DNA of 12,672 nucleotides from Lentisphaerota bacterium (lineage in GTDB: Bacteria; Verrucomicrobiota; Kiritimatiellia; RFP12; UBA1067). The stretch lies in NCBI GenBank assembly GCA_015061765.1, contig SUVZ01000070.1:1-12672 (forward strand), in the 5' to 3' direction. Below the pieces are notes generated by a model. The model was not told the origin of the DNA. It saw nothing but the letters and a program-made list of their open reading frames with translations, and searched no databases. Within the stretch, counting starts at the first letter, position 1. Every line of letters begins with the position of its first letter. Positions 1 to 6,179 of the stretch are shown here, piece after piece. The translations under genes were made by a program, and so were the position numbers.

Positions 1-255
1 CATTGTAAAATGATTTAGCCCAACCTCTTTTCTAAACCCTTCGAATCCGAGGGGTTTAAAATCCGGATTGTACAATTCTTCCCAAAGCCCGAGATATTCC
101 AGTGTCATGCGATTGCGCATCCAATTGCTGATTGTCTGTTGAGCATCTTCAGACTTGAGCTTTGCCATATCTGTAAGCGAAACATAATCCTCGCCGTTGA
201 TTTTAACGACGCGAACTAATGTTCCTCTTATATCAAGCTCTCCTGTCTTTTTCAT
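1..255 (-). CDS. KilA-N domain protein, N-terminal part (cut by window edge)
   Basis: Reading the minus strand from ATG at 255 gives 85 residues with no stop before the window edge. Residues about 17-83 match the KilA-N domain, a DNA-binding module of phage and other mobile-element proteins: KINGEDYVSLTDMAK at 18-32, then NWMRNR (44-49), TLEYLGLWEELYNP (51-64) and GFRKEVGLNHF (73-83). Family members of this type are usually 250-300 aa, so most of the gene lies to the left of the window. The reading frame is open upstream to 300, but 255 is the first ATG. No strong Shine-Dalgarno sequence is visible, only an A-rich stretch with AGAAAAG, so the start is fairly but not fully certain. The assignment rests on motif recognition; the cellular role (transcription factor, anti-restriction or other) cannot be read from this fragment. 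Confidence 0.82.
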   Translation of the reverse strand, partial: MKKTGELDIRGTLVRVVKINGEDYVSLTDMAKLKSEDAQQTISNWMRNRMTLEYLGLWEELYNPDFKPLGFEGFRKEVGLNHFTM

Positions 256-280
256 CGCATCTTTTCTGTCAGTGTCTTCT

Positions 281-301
281 AAGGTCGAAATTTTCGACCT
301 T
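281..301. promoter_or_regulatory. Perfect palindrome upstream of the KilA-N gene
   Basis: AAGGTCGAAA at 281-290 and its exact reverse complement TTTCGACCTT at 292-301 flank a single T. The site lies 26 nt upstream of the KilA-N start codon and over the last codons of the ORF6N remnant. Its symmetry and placement suggest an operator, possibly bound by the KilA-N product itself. It is too poor in GC and lacks a following T-tract to be a convincing terminator. The function is inferred. Confidence 0.5.
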
Positions 302-338
302 TAATTTTCGCTTCGCCTATTGGAAATTGGACCTGGTA

Positions 339-367
339 ATTGGCAACATTATCACATTGGCAACATT
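339..367. repeat. 12-bp direct repeat at the ORF6N break point
   Basis: ATTGGCAACATT occurs at 339-350 and again at 356-367, separated by ATCAC. The repeat begins exactly where ORF6N similarity ends (about 366). It may mark slippage, or the junction of the event that removed the rest of the gene. Confidence 0.5.
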
Positions 368-492
368 TATCAAGCATAACCTGAACGCCGCGAATCGTGA
401 AGATTCGCGAACGGATCAAATCGGAGTTTGATAATTCCTGTATGGTCAACTCGTTCATGTCCTATAAAATTCTCGGCAGAAAAAACGTTTAG

Positions 493-501
493 ATTATATC
501 A
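493..501 (-). promoter_or_regulatory. Extended -10 promoter for the ORF6N remnant
   Basis: On the minus strand the sequence reads TGA-TATAAT (-10 hexamer at 493-498, TG at 500-501), a perfect extended -10 element. A weak -35 (TTATTA) lies 17 bp upstream. The start codon at 458 is 34 nt downstream of the hexamer. No alternative promoter for the KilA-N gene was seen, so that gene may be transcribed from here. Confidence 0.5.
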
Positions 502-663
502 TTTTGCGCCGATAATAATAAGGGACAATGAAATTTTGTTGCGCTCGTCCGCTAACTGTTCAAATGGGGTATACATTACGGTATTGAAAACCGTGTGAAA
601 TGTAAGGGTAATATTGGTTTAAATAGAAGAGTGAAACCGTAATAGGTTAAAACCAACTAAAGA

Positions 664-775
664 TTATAGAGGTACTTGCAAAACCCCTGTAAACTTGGTA
701 GGGCGGGCTGTCCTCAGCCCGCCGCGGTGGCGTAGGGACACGCCACCCTACCAGGTTTTGCAAGTACCTCTATAA
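664..775. repeat. MITE-like element with 22-bp terminal inverted repeats
   Basis: The left end (664-685, beginning TTATAGAGGTACTTGC) and the right end (754-775) are perfect 22-bp inverted repeats. Inside, TGGTAGGG (696-703) pairs with CCCTACCA (746-753), directly abutting the right terminal repeat. Two GC-rich hairpins fill the centre: GGCGGGCTG-tcct-CAGCCCGCC (702-723) and GGTGGCGT-agggac-ACGCCACC (726-747). The inner pairings overlap, so alternative folds are possible, including a cruciform with two arms. The element has no coding capacity. Size, perfect ends and nested stems fit a non-autonomous miniature element or a REP/BIME-like repeat. The 112-bp unit is sharply bounded: pairing fails at 663/776. 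Confidence 0.75.
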
Positions 776-821
776 ATAGAGAAAAAGAAGCGATATTGTG
801 GAGAGAAATAGAGAATCAGAG

Positions 822-906
822 CAAAATTATGAAGTATGATATGATAGCCACGTTCTCTATAAGTGTAGAGAATGGCAGGTTTCAATTTTGCCTATCATAA
901 ATTTTG
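822..906. other. Imperfect long hairpin / folded segment
   Basis: CAAAATT (822-828) pairs with AATTTTG (900-906), ATGATAG (841-847) with CTATCAT (892-898), and an inner hairpin TTCTCTA-taagtg-TAGAGAA (853-872) sits between them. The pairs nest consistently, so the segment could fold as one interrupted stem. It might be a second decayed palindromic element or a structured RNA. No known RNA family was recognised. Confidence 0.35.
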
Positions 907-921
907 TCCTGTTGAGGTAAA

Positions 922-958
922 CGGAAGTCCGCAAGTTCGAAACTTGGCTCTTCCGCCA
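922..958 (+). other. tRNA 3'-end-like fragment (tRNA-Ser type)
   Basis: The sequence has the exact geometry of the 3' part of a tRNA. There is a 5-bp T stem (931-935 with 943-947, four of five pairs good, G931-G947 mismatched), a consensus 7-nt T loop TTCGAAA (936-942), seven acceptor-strand bases CTCTTCC (948-954), discriminator G955 and an encoded CCA (956-958). Immediately before it, CGG-aagt-CCG (922-931) resembles the long variable arm of class II tRNAs. G73 plus a variable arm points to tRNA-Ser. No 5' half (expected acceptor GGAAGAG), D arm or anticodon arm is present upstream, so this is not a functional tRNA gene. A fragment like this is what integration at a tRNA 3' end leaves behind. 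It may also be chance, since CGGAAG/CTTCCG and CAAGTT/AACTTG form a simple nested hairpin. Confidence 0.4.
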
Positions 959-1231
959 ATTCCGTAACGTCACTCGCCCAAACCTGATTCAGGGAGGACG
1001 GAGTATGTCGGAGTTTTTGGGCTGTTGTCATTTTCATAATTGCGTCTTTCTATGTGATTTAGAAGTATACATGGCTCTACGATAGTGTTATAGGCCGCAA
1101 CTCGGTAATTTAACACACGCTTTTTCAAAATCATGCCGAATATTCATTCGGCGATTCTGTCTAAATATTTCCCATATGGACAATGTTTTGGTTTCGTATT
1201 GCAGGAAATGCATGAGGATTGGGATAGGTTG

Positions 1232-1240
1232 TGGTATAAT
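1232..1240 (+). promoter_or_regulatory. Extended -10 promoter of the S1-domain gene
   Basis: TGG-TATAAT is a perfect extended -10 element (hexamer 1235-1240). No good -35 hexamer lies 16-18 bp upstream, as is common for extended -10 promoters. It is 35 nt upstream of the S1 start codon. The 16-base block TGGTATAATTCGCACC (1232-1247) recurs with two mismatches at 9626-9641. Confidence 0.65.
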
Positions 1241-1275
1241 TCGCACCAATAGCACAAAACACAACAGGTTCAGAA

Positions 1276-2112
1276 ATGAGTGAAGAAAAATTTGATTTCG
1301 GCTCGATGGTGAGCGCACAGATGAAGACGTTCCGTCCGGGCTTCAAGTTCCCCAAGTCCTTCAACGACTTCAAGAGCGTGGAGGCCGATCCCGAAAAGCG
1401 CAAGGCCGCCCTCAAGGCCGCCACAGGAGAGGTCGAGGAGGAGATCTCCGCCGTCGAGGAGAAGAATCCCCTCAATGAGTCGATCCGGGCGGCGTTCGAG
1501 TCCGGCGATCCCGTCGAGGGCAAGGTCGAGAAGGAGGTCAAGGGCGGATATGAGGTGACTGTGAAGGGGCAGCGCGCGTTCTGTCCGTTCAGCCAGATCG
1601 ACCGCTACCGCAGGCCCGGCGCGGAGTATGTCGGAGAGACGTTCCTTTTCCAAGTGCAGGAGTATGGCGCGGACGACCGAGGCGTCAATCTCATCGTCAG
1701 CCGCCGAGCCGAACTCGAGCTTGAGCAGCAGGCTCTCAAGGACGATCTCCGCAACACGCTTGAAGAGGGTCAGACGGTCAACGGCCAGGTGACCAAGGTG
1801 CTGGATTTCGGCGCGTTCGTAGATATCGGCGGAATGGAGGGCCTTGTGCCGGTGCGCGAGATCTCCTGGGACAAGGTGATGAGCCCGATAAACTACGTTA
1901 AGCCAGGCGATTACGTGACGGTGAAGGTGCTGTCCGTGGACTGGGAGCGCGACCGTGTGTCCCTTTCGATTCGCGAATGCCAGGCGAAGCCGCTCAAGCC
2001 CCGCAAGGATGAGCCGGTGTCGGATGAGCCCGCCATCGACCTTGCCGCCGAGATGGCGAAGGTGAATGCGTCTAGCGCCTCGTTCACGTCAGGCGCGTTC
2101 GATTCGCTCTGA
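1276..2112 (+). CDS. Two-S1-domain RNA-binding protein (short ribosomal S1-like)
   Basis: This 278-aa protein has two S1 (OB-fold) RNA-binding domains. The first, about residues 78-145 (PVEGKVEKEVKGGYEV through VNLIVSRR), is of the divergent type with a CPFSQID segment. The second, about 163-235, is canonical: GQVTKVLDFGAFVDIGG, then GLVPVREISW and DRVSLSIRE. The N-terminal 75 residues are charged, and the last 40 are low-complexity and acidic. Ribosomal protein S1 of many bacteria has four to six such domains, so this is a short relative that could serve as a reduced S1, a translation or RNA-decay factor, or an accessory S1 protein. I do not assign rpsA. The start at 1276 follows a promoter at 1232-1240 and only a weak AGG-type ribosome binding site. 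The glycosyltransferase gene begins 32 nt downstream and may be co-transcribed. Confidence 0.85.
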   Translation: MSEEKFDFGSMVSAQMKTFRPGFKFPKSFNDFKSVEADPEKRKAALKAATGEVEEEISAVEEKNPLNESIRAAFESGDPVEGKVEKEVKGGYEVTVKGQRAFCPFSQIDRYRRPGAEYVGETFLFQVQEYGADDRGVNLIVSRRAELELEQQALKDDLRNTLEEGQTVNGQVTKVLDFGAFVDIGGMEGLVPVREISWDKVMSPINYVKPGDYVTVKVLSVDWERDRVSLSIRECQAKPLKPRKDEPVSDEPAIDLAAEMAKVNASSASFTSGAFDSL

Positions 2113-2144
2113 TAGTTCAAACAGCAAAGCAAGGGAGGTGTCCC

Positions 2145-3230
2145 ATGGCGAAGAAGGTTTTGTGGTGGGGAAGATTCGATCCTGGATATTCCCGAAACCG
2201 GGTTTACATCTCTCTCTTCGCCAAGCTTGGCTGGGAGGTCGACTTCTTCTTCGTGAAGCTGTGGCCCCGCTTCGGGGATGTCGAGGCGTTTTTCCGCGGA
2301 CTGCAGTTCCGCGAGAGGCCCGATCTCGTGTGGGTGCCTGTGGCGCGTCAGCGCGATGTCCATGCCGCATGCCGCTGGGCGCACAGACGCGGCATTCCCG
2401 TGATCTTTGACCCGATGATATCGGCGTGGGACAAGAAGGTTCTGGAGCAGCTGAAGTGGAAGGCCGATGAGCCTCGCGCAAGGAGGCTTCTTGCGCGCGA
2501 GAAGAAGATGATGGCGGCGCCCGATCTTGTCTGTTGGGATACGAGCTGTCACGTGGATTTCTGCGCCGAGTATCTCGATGTCCCGCGCGAGAAGCTCCGC
2601 GTGCTGCTCACCGGAACGGACGAGAGGGTGTTCAAGCCTGTCGCCGAAGAGCCTGCGGCGAAGCCTGGCGAACCGTTCAGGGTCCTGTACCATGGCGCAT
2701 ATCTCCCGCTGCACGGCACGGAGTACATCGTCGAGGCCGCCCGCATGACGCAAGGCGAGGGCATAGAGTGGAGCTTTCTCGGCTGGGGTGCGTACAAGGC
2801 CGAGACGGAGGCCAAGGCGGCAGGGATAAAAAACATAAAGTTTCTGGACAAGGTCCCGTATGTGGACGTCCCTAAGGTGATCGCCGCGCACGATGTCGTA
2901 CTCGGCGTGTTCGGCACCACGGCCAAGGCTGCGCGCGTGATCGGAAACAAGGTGTATGAGTGCATGGCGTGCCGTCGCCCCACGATAAACGAGTTCTGCA
3001 CCGGATACCCACCTGAGGCGAAGGACTGCAAGTCGATAAAGTTCGTGCCGCCGGGCGATGCCAAGGCGATAGCGGATGCGGTGCGCGCCTACCGCGACGA
3101 CTGGTCGAACCGCGAAAGCTATTTCACCGCCGCACGCGACTTCTTTGAACGGCATCTGTCGATGGATGTGATCGAAAGGCAGCTTGCCGACATTCTGGAC
3201 GATGTCTGTCCTCCGGGAAAACGACCGTAG
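2145..3230 (+). CDS. Glycosyltransferase, GT4-like (GT-B fold)
   Basis: This 361-aa protein is predicted to transfer a sugar from a nucleotide donor to a glycan or lipid acceptor in the cytoplasm. The N-terminal Rossmann-like half (MAKKVLWWGRFDPGYSRNRV) is followed by a C-terminal donor-binding half, about 178-345. That half opens with FRVLYHGAYLPLHGTEYIVEA (178-198) and contains WSFLGWG (209-215), NIKFLDKVPYVDVPKVIAAHDVVLG (230-254) and the signature-like VIGNKVYECMACRRPTI (265-281), where GT4 enzymes carry a donor-binding Glu. Length and layout are normal for GT4. GGGAGGTG 8 nt before the ATG is a strong ribosome binding site and fixes the start. A cell-surface polysaccharide role is likely, but donor and acceptor cannot be told. 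No obvious terminator follows. Confidence 0.82.
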   Translation: MAKKVLWWGRFDPGYSRNRVYISLFAKLGWEVDFFFVKLWPRFGDVEAFFRGLQFRERPDLVWVPVARQRDVHAACRWAHRRGIPVIFDPMISAWDKKVLEQLKWKADEPRARRLLAREKKMMAAPDLVCWDTSCHVDFCAEYLDVPREKLRVLLTGTDERVFKPVAEEPAAKPGEPFRVLYHGAYLPLHGTEYIVEAARMTQGEGIEWSFLGWGAYKAETEAKAAGIKNIKFLDKVPYVDVPKVIAAHDVVLGVFGTTAKAARVIGNKVYECMACRRPTINEFCTGYPPEAKDCKSIKFVPPGDAKAIADAVRAYRDDWSNRESYFTAARDFFERHLSMDVIERQLADILDDVCPPGKRP

Positions 3231-3278
3231 GGAGTGTGTGCCGCCGCCCCAGATGGAGATTGCATGGAATGTTAGGAT

Positions 3279-3308
3279 GTAACCTTTCCGCTGTTTGTGT
3301 GTAGTGAT
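3279..3308 (+). promoter_or_regulatory. Shared promoter-like motif, copy 1 (upstream of first large protein)
   Basis: GTAACCTTT (3279-3287), 11 nt, then GTGTA (3299-3303), followed by GTGAT. The G of GTAACC lies 72 nt before the start codon at 3351, exactly as in the second copy at 6108. The AAC core of the first block resembles the -35 element of ECF sigma-factor promoters (compare the GGAACC of hrp boxes), and GTGTA would be in a -10 position. Conservation is seen directly; the sigma-factor class is inferred. Confidence 0.55.
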
Positions 3309-3350
3309 CGGGAATACGCGATTCAATCCCTAAAGCAAAGGAGTCTAGTC

Positions 3351-5612
3351 ATGGCCAATGCTCTTTTCGACAGTCTGATGGATGCATGCAGAATGGGAGG
3401 GCATGTCGTATACCGGGAAAACGACAATGGCGAAGGACGGTTTGAGCGGGCGGGAGCATGCCATGCGGTAGCGACTTTCTTCGGATCGGAAAGCGCGAAG
3501 GAGCTGAACAAGGCGACACTCGCCAAGATCAAGGAGGTCTTGAGCGCGGAACGCACCGAGAAATCGGTAAACAATCTGAGGGTCGACACCTTTGACGGGA
3601 AGTATTTCGCAGATGCCCGCAGCGTGAAGATCCATGACTTTGGATCCAAAAGGGTCGAGTCCTCGGCCATAGCGCGGATTGTGGCGGGGTTCAGGGATGA
3701 AGTTTCGGGAAGCCCGGATGTCCAGAAGGCGGTCAGGGATGCGTCCATGAATCGTTTTCTTGACGGTTCGGGGGAACTGTCCTATCTGCAGGCATGCGCC
3801 GGAGACGATGGCGACGTGCGGTCGGTGGCTGAGCGAATCATCGGTTTTATGGTTGATGACGAGCTTGCCCGGAATCCCATCAAGAACTATGAGGACCTTG
3901 AATCGCTGCGCGGTAGCCTGCCCACGAATGTCATAAGCCGTTTCAGTGGAATCGCAAGGTATCTTCTGCAGAATCAGGCCAATGATGCGGATGTTTTCGG
4001 ACGCCTGTTCAAGACGCTTGACGCATTCGACCGCGAGAACGGCACCGACCGTCTTGGACGGTTCATGACATCCTTTGCGGAGTTTGCCGAATCGGAGAAG
4101 TTCGACACCGTCAGCATTTCGCTGTTCATGGCGACAATGGACCATGAAAAGGGGATGGAGTTTCTCACGAGGGACGATGTTTCGTTCTCCAGGCTGATTG
4201 AAGCGTTCAAGACGATATCGAAATGCGGTCTGAGGCCGTTGAGCGACAGCTATTTCGCGGCATTTGAGCTTGGACTTTCTTTTGGCGGAAGGTTCGGGGA
4301 TTTTGGGCAGACAGATGTCCTGATGGGCCTTGCTTCGGTTTTCCCCGAGGTTGCGAGCGAAGATGTCGAGAATTTTATTTCTGTGATGGCGGACTTGGTG
4401 AAAAACAATCCGGGCACAGGATTGTCGAGCGAGTCTGTGGCGAACAACGCCCGGGCGGTAAATGAGACGCTTACGCTTCTGCGTGTTCGGGCTGGTGCGC
4501 ATCCGGACGCCGTGAAGGATGGCGTGCAGCTCATGAAGGACCTGCATGCACCGATTGACGCGGAAACGATGGGGTGTCTGTTGCGTATGGCGGAGACCGC
4601 GTTGAGCGATATTGTTGATGCGGAAAAGTCGTTCACCGAGTACATGGACAGGAATCTGGCGTCAATCTGCCTTGCGGGGGGCGGCATACGGTCGGCGGTG
4701 GCCAAGAACGAGAAGGATTGGATTGTGGCGAAGTTCATCCTTTCTTCAATGGCTAAACTGAGATGCGAGTTCCGTGAATCGATGTCTGATGTGGCTCGGT
4801 TCCCGCAGCAGGTCTGCGGTTCTTATATGCTGTCGTCTTCAGCCCGCAACCTGAAGGCTTTCTACGCCAGGGCTGGAGGCCCCCTTTGTGCGCAGTGTGC
4901 GCGTGCACTGGAGTTCTTGATCGATCTGTACTGGGAAGGCGGAAACGGCGTCCGGTATCAGGTCGATTCGGCGAATGCGTTCAATGTATCGAAAGTCGTC
5001 AGGGTAAGGTATGAAATGGATAAACGCACGGGGACGAAGGCCGATGCATATAAGATAAGGGCTGAAGACTACAAGGAGTTTGAAGGCGGAGGAATGGCGC
5101 GAGCCGTTGTCGCCGTCAAATGGATAGAAGAATCCATCGCTGGCAGACGGATGTTTGACGGCGACAAGGTGCGTGTCAAGCAGCTGGCGTTGCAGCATAT
5201 CGCGCATTTTCATCAGGAGAACAAGGGCATGTTCCCGGATGAAGTCGTGGTCAGGCGCATTGTGAATCGCTATTGCCGGCTAGCCCAGTGGGGCGGCAAT
5301 CTGCTGGACCGCATTGAGAAGGAAGTGCCTGTAATCTACCGCAAGGCCGTGATACTGGCGCTTGAGGCATATGACTGCTCATCGGACGGGAAGCTTTTTG
5401 AGATGATGATAAAGGATCGTGACACTCTCGTGCGTCTCAAGATGTATATAGATGAGTGCGCGGAGACGGATGCCAGGCACAACGCGCCGGAAGGGATGTC
5501 GGTGACGGCGTGGGACATCCATATGATTCTGACCGGGGAAGTCGGGTCTCGATCAGACCTGGACATGTTGCGGAATCCCCATCTTTCGGTGATCTATTCA
5601 TATCAAGGATAA
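3351..5612 (+). CDS. Large putative type III secreted effector A (unknown family)
   Basis: This 753-aa protein matches no family I recognise. It has no signal peptide or membrane segment and appears largely alpha-helical throughout. Its N-terminus (MANALFDSL..., RFERAGACHAVATFFG at 30-45, TLAKIKEVLSAE shortly after, then KRVESSAIARI and SPDVQKAV) matches that of the 799-aa protein at 6180-8579, which marks a shared N-terminal module of about 130 residues with weaker similarity beyond. The chaperone gene starts 19 nt downstream, so the two are co-transcribed. This layout, a large protein plus a small CesT-type chaperone, is typical of type III secretion effectors, whose N-termini carry the secretion signal and chaperone-binding site. 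The ATG at 3351 is chosen over one at 3297 because AAAGGAG sits 8 nt before it and the resulting N-terminus aligns with the paralogue. The effector role is inferred, and no catalytic motif was seen. Confidence 0.6.
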   Translation: MANALFDSLMDACRMGGHVVYRENDNGEGRFERAGACHAVATFFGSESAKELNKATLAKIKEVLSAERTEKSVNNLRVDTFDGKYFADARSVKIHDFGSKRVESSAIARIVAGFRDEVSGSPDVQKAVRDASMNRFLDGSGELSYLQACAGDDGDVRSVAERIIGFMVDDELARNPIKNYEDLESLRGSLPTNVISRFSGIARYLLQNQANDADVFGRLFKTLDAFDRENGTDRLGRFMTSFAEFAESEKFDTVSISLFMATMDHEKGMEFLTRDDVSFSRLIEAFKTISKCGLRPLSDSYFAAFELGLSFGGRFGDFGQTDVLMGLASVFPEVASEDVENFISVMADLVKNNPGTGLSSESVANNARAVNETLTLLRVRAGAHPDAVKDGVQLMKDLHAPIDAETMGCLLRMAETALSDIVDAEKSFTEYMDRNLASICLAGGGIRSAVAKNEKDWIVAKFILSSMAKLRCEFRESMSDVARFPQQVCGSYMLSSSARNLKAFYARAGGPLCAQCARALEFLIDLYWEGGNGVRYQVDSANAFNVSKVVRVRYEMDKRTGTKADAYKIRAEDYKEFEGGGMARAVVAVKWIEESIAGRRMFDGDKVRVKQLALQHIAHFHQENKGMFPDEVVVRRIVNRYCRLAQWGGNLLDRIEKEVPVIYRKAVILALEAYDCSSDGKLFEMMIKDRDTLVRLKMYIDECAETDARHNAPEGMSVTAWDIHMILTGEVGSRSDLDMLRNPHLSVIYSYQG

Positions 5613-5631
5613 AAAGAAGAAAGGCATGGCA

Positions 5632-6087
5632 ATGAGCAAAGAAGAGCTGCTGATAAAGGAACTGTCCGAAGTGACCGGAACGGATGTGGCGCTGGATGCG
5701 TCTGGAATCTGCGAACTTGTGGCGGACGGCAACCTTTTGGTCATGCGCTACCGTGAGGCAAGCGAGGACTGGCTGTGCTTTGGCGTGGTGCTGGATGGCG
5801 GCGATGAGGATCTCCCGCGCGGAACCCTTGCCAAGGCGCTGGAACTTGGTCTTTTCGGCGCGGAGACGGGTGGATTCCATATAGGGCTTCACGGAAATGC
5901 GCTCGTGCTTTCCGATGCGGTGCCATCCTTTGATCTCACGGCCGAGACCTTTGCCGATAGGCTGCTTGCGCTTTCGCGCAAGATCACAGAGATGTCCGAA
6001 CAGCTGGAGAGTGGCGGGCACTCCGAACCGAGACCGGAGAATGAAACCGTCCTTGCGGCTCTGGACGAACGCTTCATCCAGGTTTGA
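5632..6087 (+). CDS. CesT/Tir-family type III secretion chaperone
   Basis: This 151-aa acidic protein fits the class I type III secretion chaperone fold: an N-terminal helix (MSKEELLIKELSEVTG), strands in VALDASGICELVADGNLLVMRY and WLCFGVVLDGG, the characteristic helix-loop LAKALELGLFGAETGG with following strands FHIGLHGNALVLS, and a C-terminal helix with ETFADRLLALSRKITEMSEQLE. Such chaperones are dimeric, bind the first about 100 residues of one or several effectors and deliver them to the secretion ATPase. The start is set at 5632, not the in-frame ATG at 5626, because AGAAAGG ends 7 nt before 5632 but only 1 nt before 5626. It lies between two large proteins with related N-termini, its most likely clients. 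The last 25 residues are less conserved-looking and probably flexible. The family call is by pattern, without a search. Confidence 0.78.
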   Translation: MSKEELLIKELSEVTGTDVALDASGICELVADGNLLVMRYREASEDWLCFGVVLDGGDEDLPRGTLAKALELGLFGAETGGFHIGLHGNALVLSDAVPSFDLTAETFADRLLALSRKITEMSEQLESGGHSEPRPENETVLAALDERFIQV

Positions 6088-6107
6088 TTCGAAGAGATAC
6101 CGGAGTC

Positions 6108-6138
6108 GTAACCTTTTCTTCTTTCACGTGTATCTGAT
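6108..6138 (+). promoter_or_regulatory. Shared promoter-like motif, copy 2 (upstream of second large protein)
   Basis: GTAACCTTT (6108-6116), 11 nt, GTGTA (6128-6132), then TCTGAT. The motif starts 72 nt before the ATG at 6180, the same spacing as copy 1. It begins 20 nt after the chaperone stop codon, so it would give the second large gene its own promoter even if read-through from upstream occurs. Confidence 0.55.
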
Positions 6139-6179
6139 ACGGTGGTCGCGCAACACATTCATCAGAAAGGAGCAGATCC

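Larger units (their letters stand above)
279..458 (-). pseudogene. ORF6N domain protein remnant (5' end only)
   Basis: The minus strand from ATG at 458 encodes 59 residues ending at TAG 279-281. The first 31 residues (MNELTIQEL..., then LIRSRIFTIRGVQVMLDK) are the canonical start of ORF6N proteins, which would normally continue with a DLAELY-like segment. Instead the homology stops abruptly at about 366 and the frame runs into unrelated, repeat-like sequence containing a 12-bp direct repeat (339-350 and 356-367). ORF6N proteins are putative DNA-binding proteins of phages and mobile elements and often occur near KilA-N genes, so the neighbour at 1-255 fits. The ORF keeps a good promoter (extended -10 at 493-501), so a short peptide could still be made, but I read it as a broken gene whose body was lost by recombination or deletion. 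Confidence 0.7.
459..1275. other. AT-rich intergenic region of about 800 bp without a gene
   Basis: No open frame here has a recognisable product or a convincing ribosome binding site. The region holds a minus-strand promoter at 493-501, a MITE-like palindromic element (664-775), a folded segment (822-906), a tRNA-3'-end-like fragment (922-958), a long-range inverted repeat (976-1022) with an inner CCTG-att-CAGG hairpin (983-993), a small hairpin with GCCGAA/TTCGGC arms (1135-1152), and the promoter of the S1 gene (1232-1240). The density of inverted repeats together with the phage-type genes to the left suggests an accessory or recombination-prone strip. Confidence 0.7.

Noticed and set aside
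976..1022. GCCCAAA/TTTGGGC pair enclosing a small hairpin, considered as a riboswitch
   Set aside because: The arms are short and 33 nt apart, it lies over 250 nt from the next gene, and it matches no riboswitch core I know; kept only as a note in the intergenic entry.
1004..1084. Small open frame starting MSEFLGCC after a GGGAGG sequence
   Set aside because: Only 26 codons, Cys/Phe/His-rich and inside inverted repeats; nothing supports translation beyond the chance ribosome-binding-like sequence.
1911..3326. Minus-strand open frame of 471 codons opposite the S1 and glycosyltransferase genes
   Set aside because: It is antisense to two recognisable genes in GC-rich sequence, has no ribosome binding site or family resemblance, and is rich in Arg/His/Leu as expected of a shadow frame.
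3297..3350. Upstream in-frame ATG that would lengthen effector A by 18 residues
   Set aside because: It lies inside the conserved promoter-like motif and has no ribosome binding site; AAAGGAG precedes 3351 and the paralogue begins at the equivalent MAN.
3345..4547. Minus-strand open frame of 400 codons opposite effector A
   Set aside because: Shadow of the plus-strand gene, whose N-terminus is conserved with a paralogue; the antisense product has no recognisable features.
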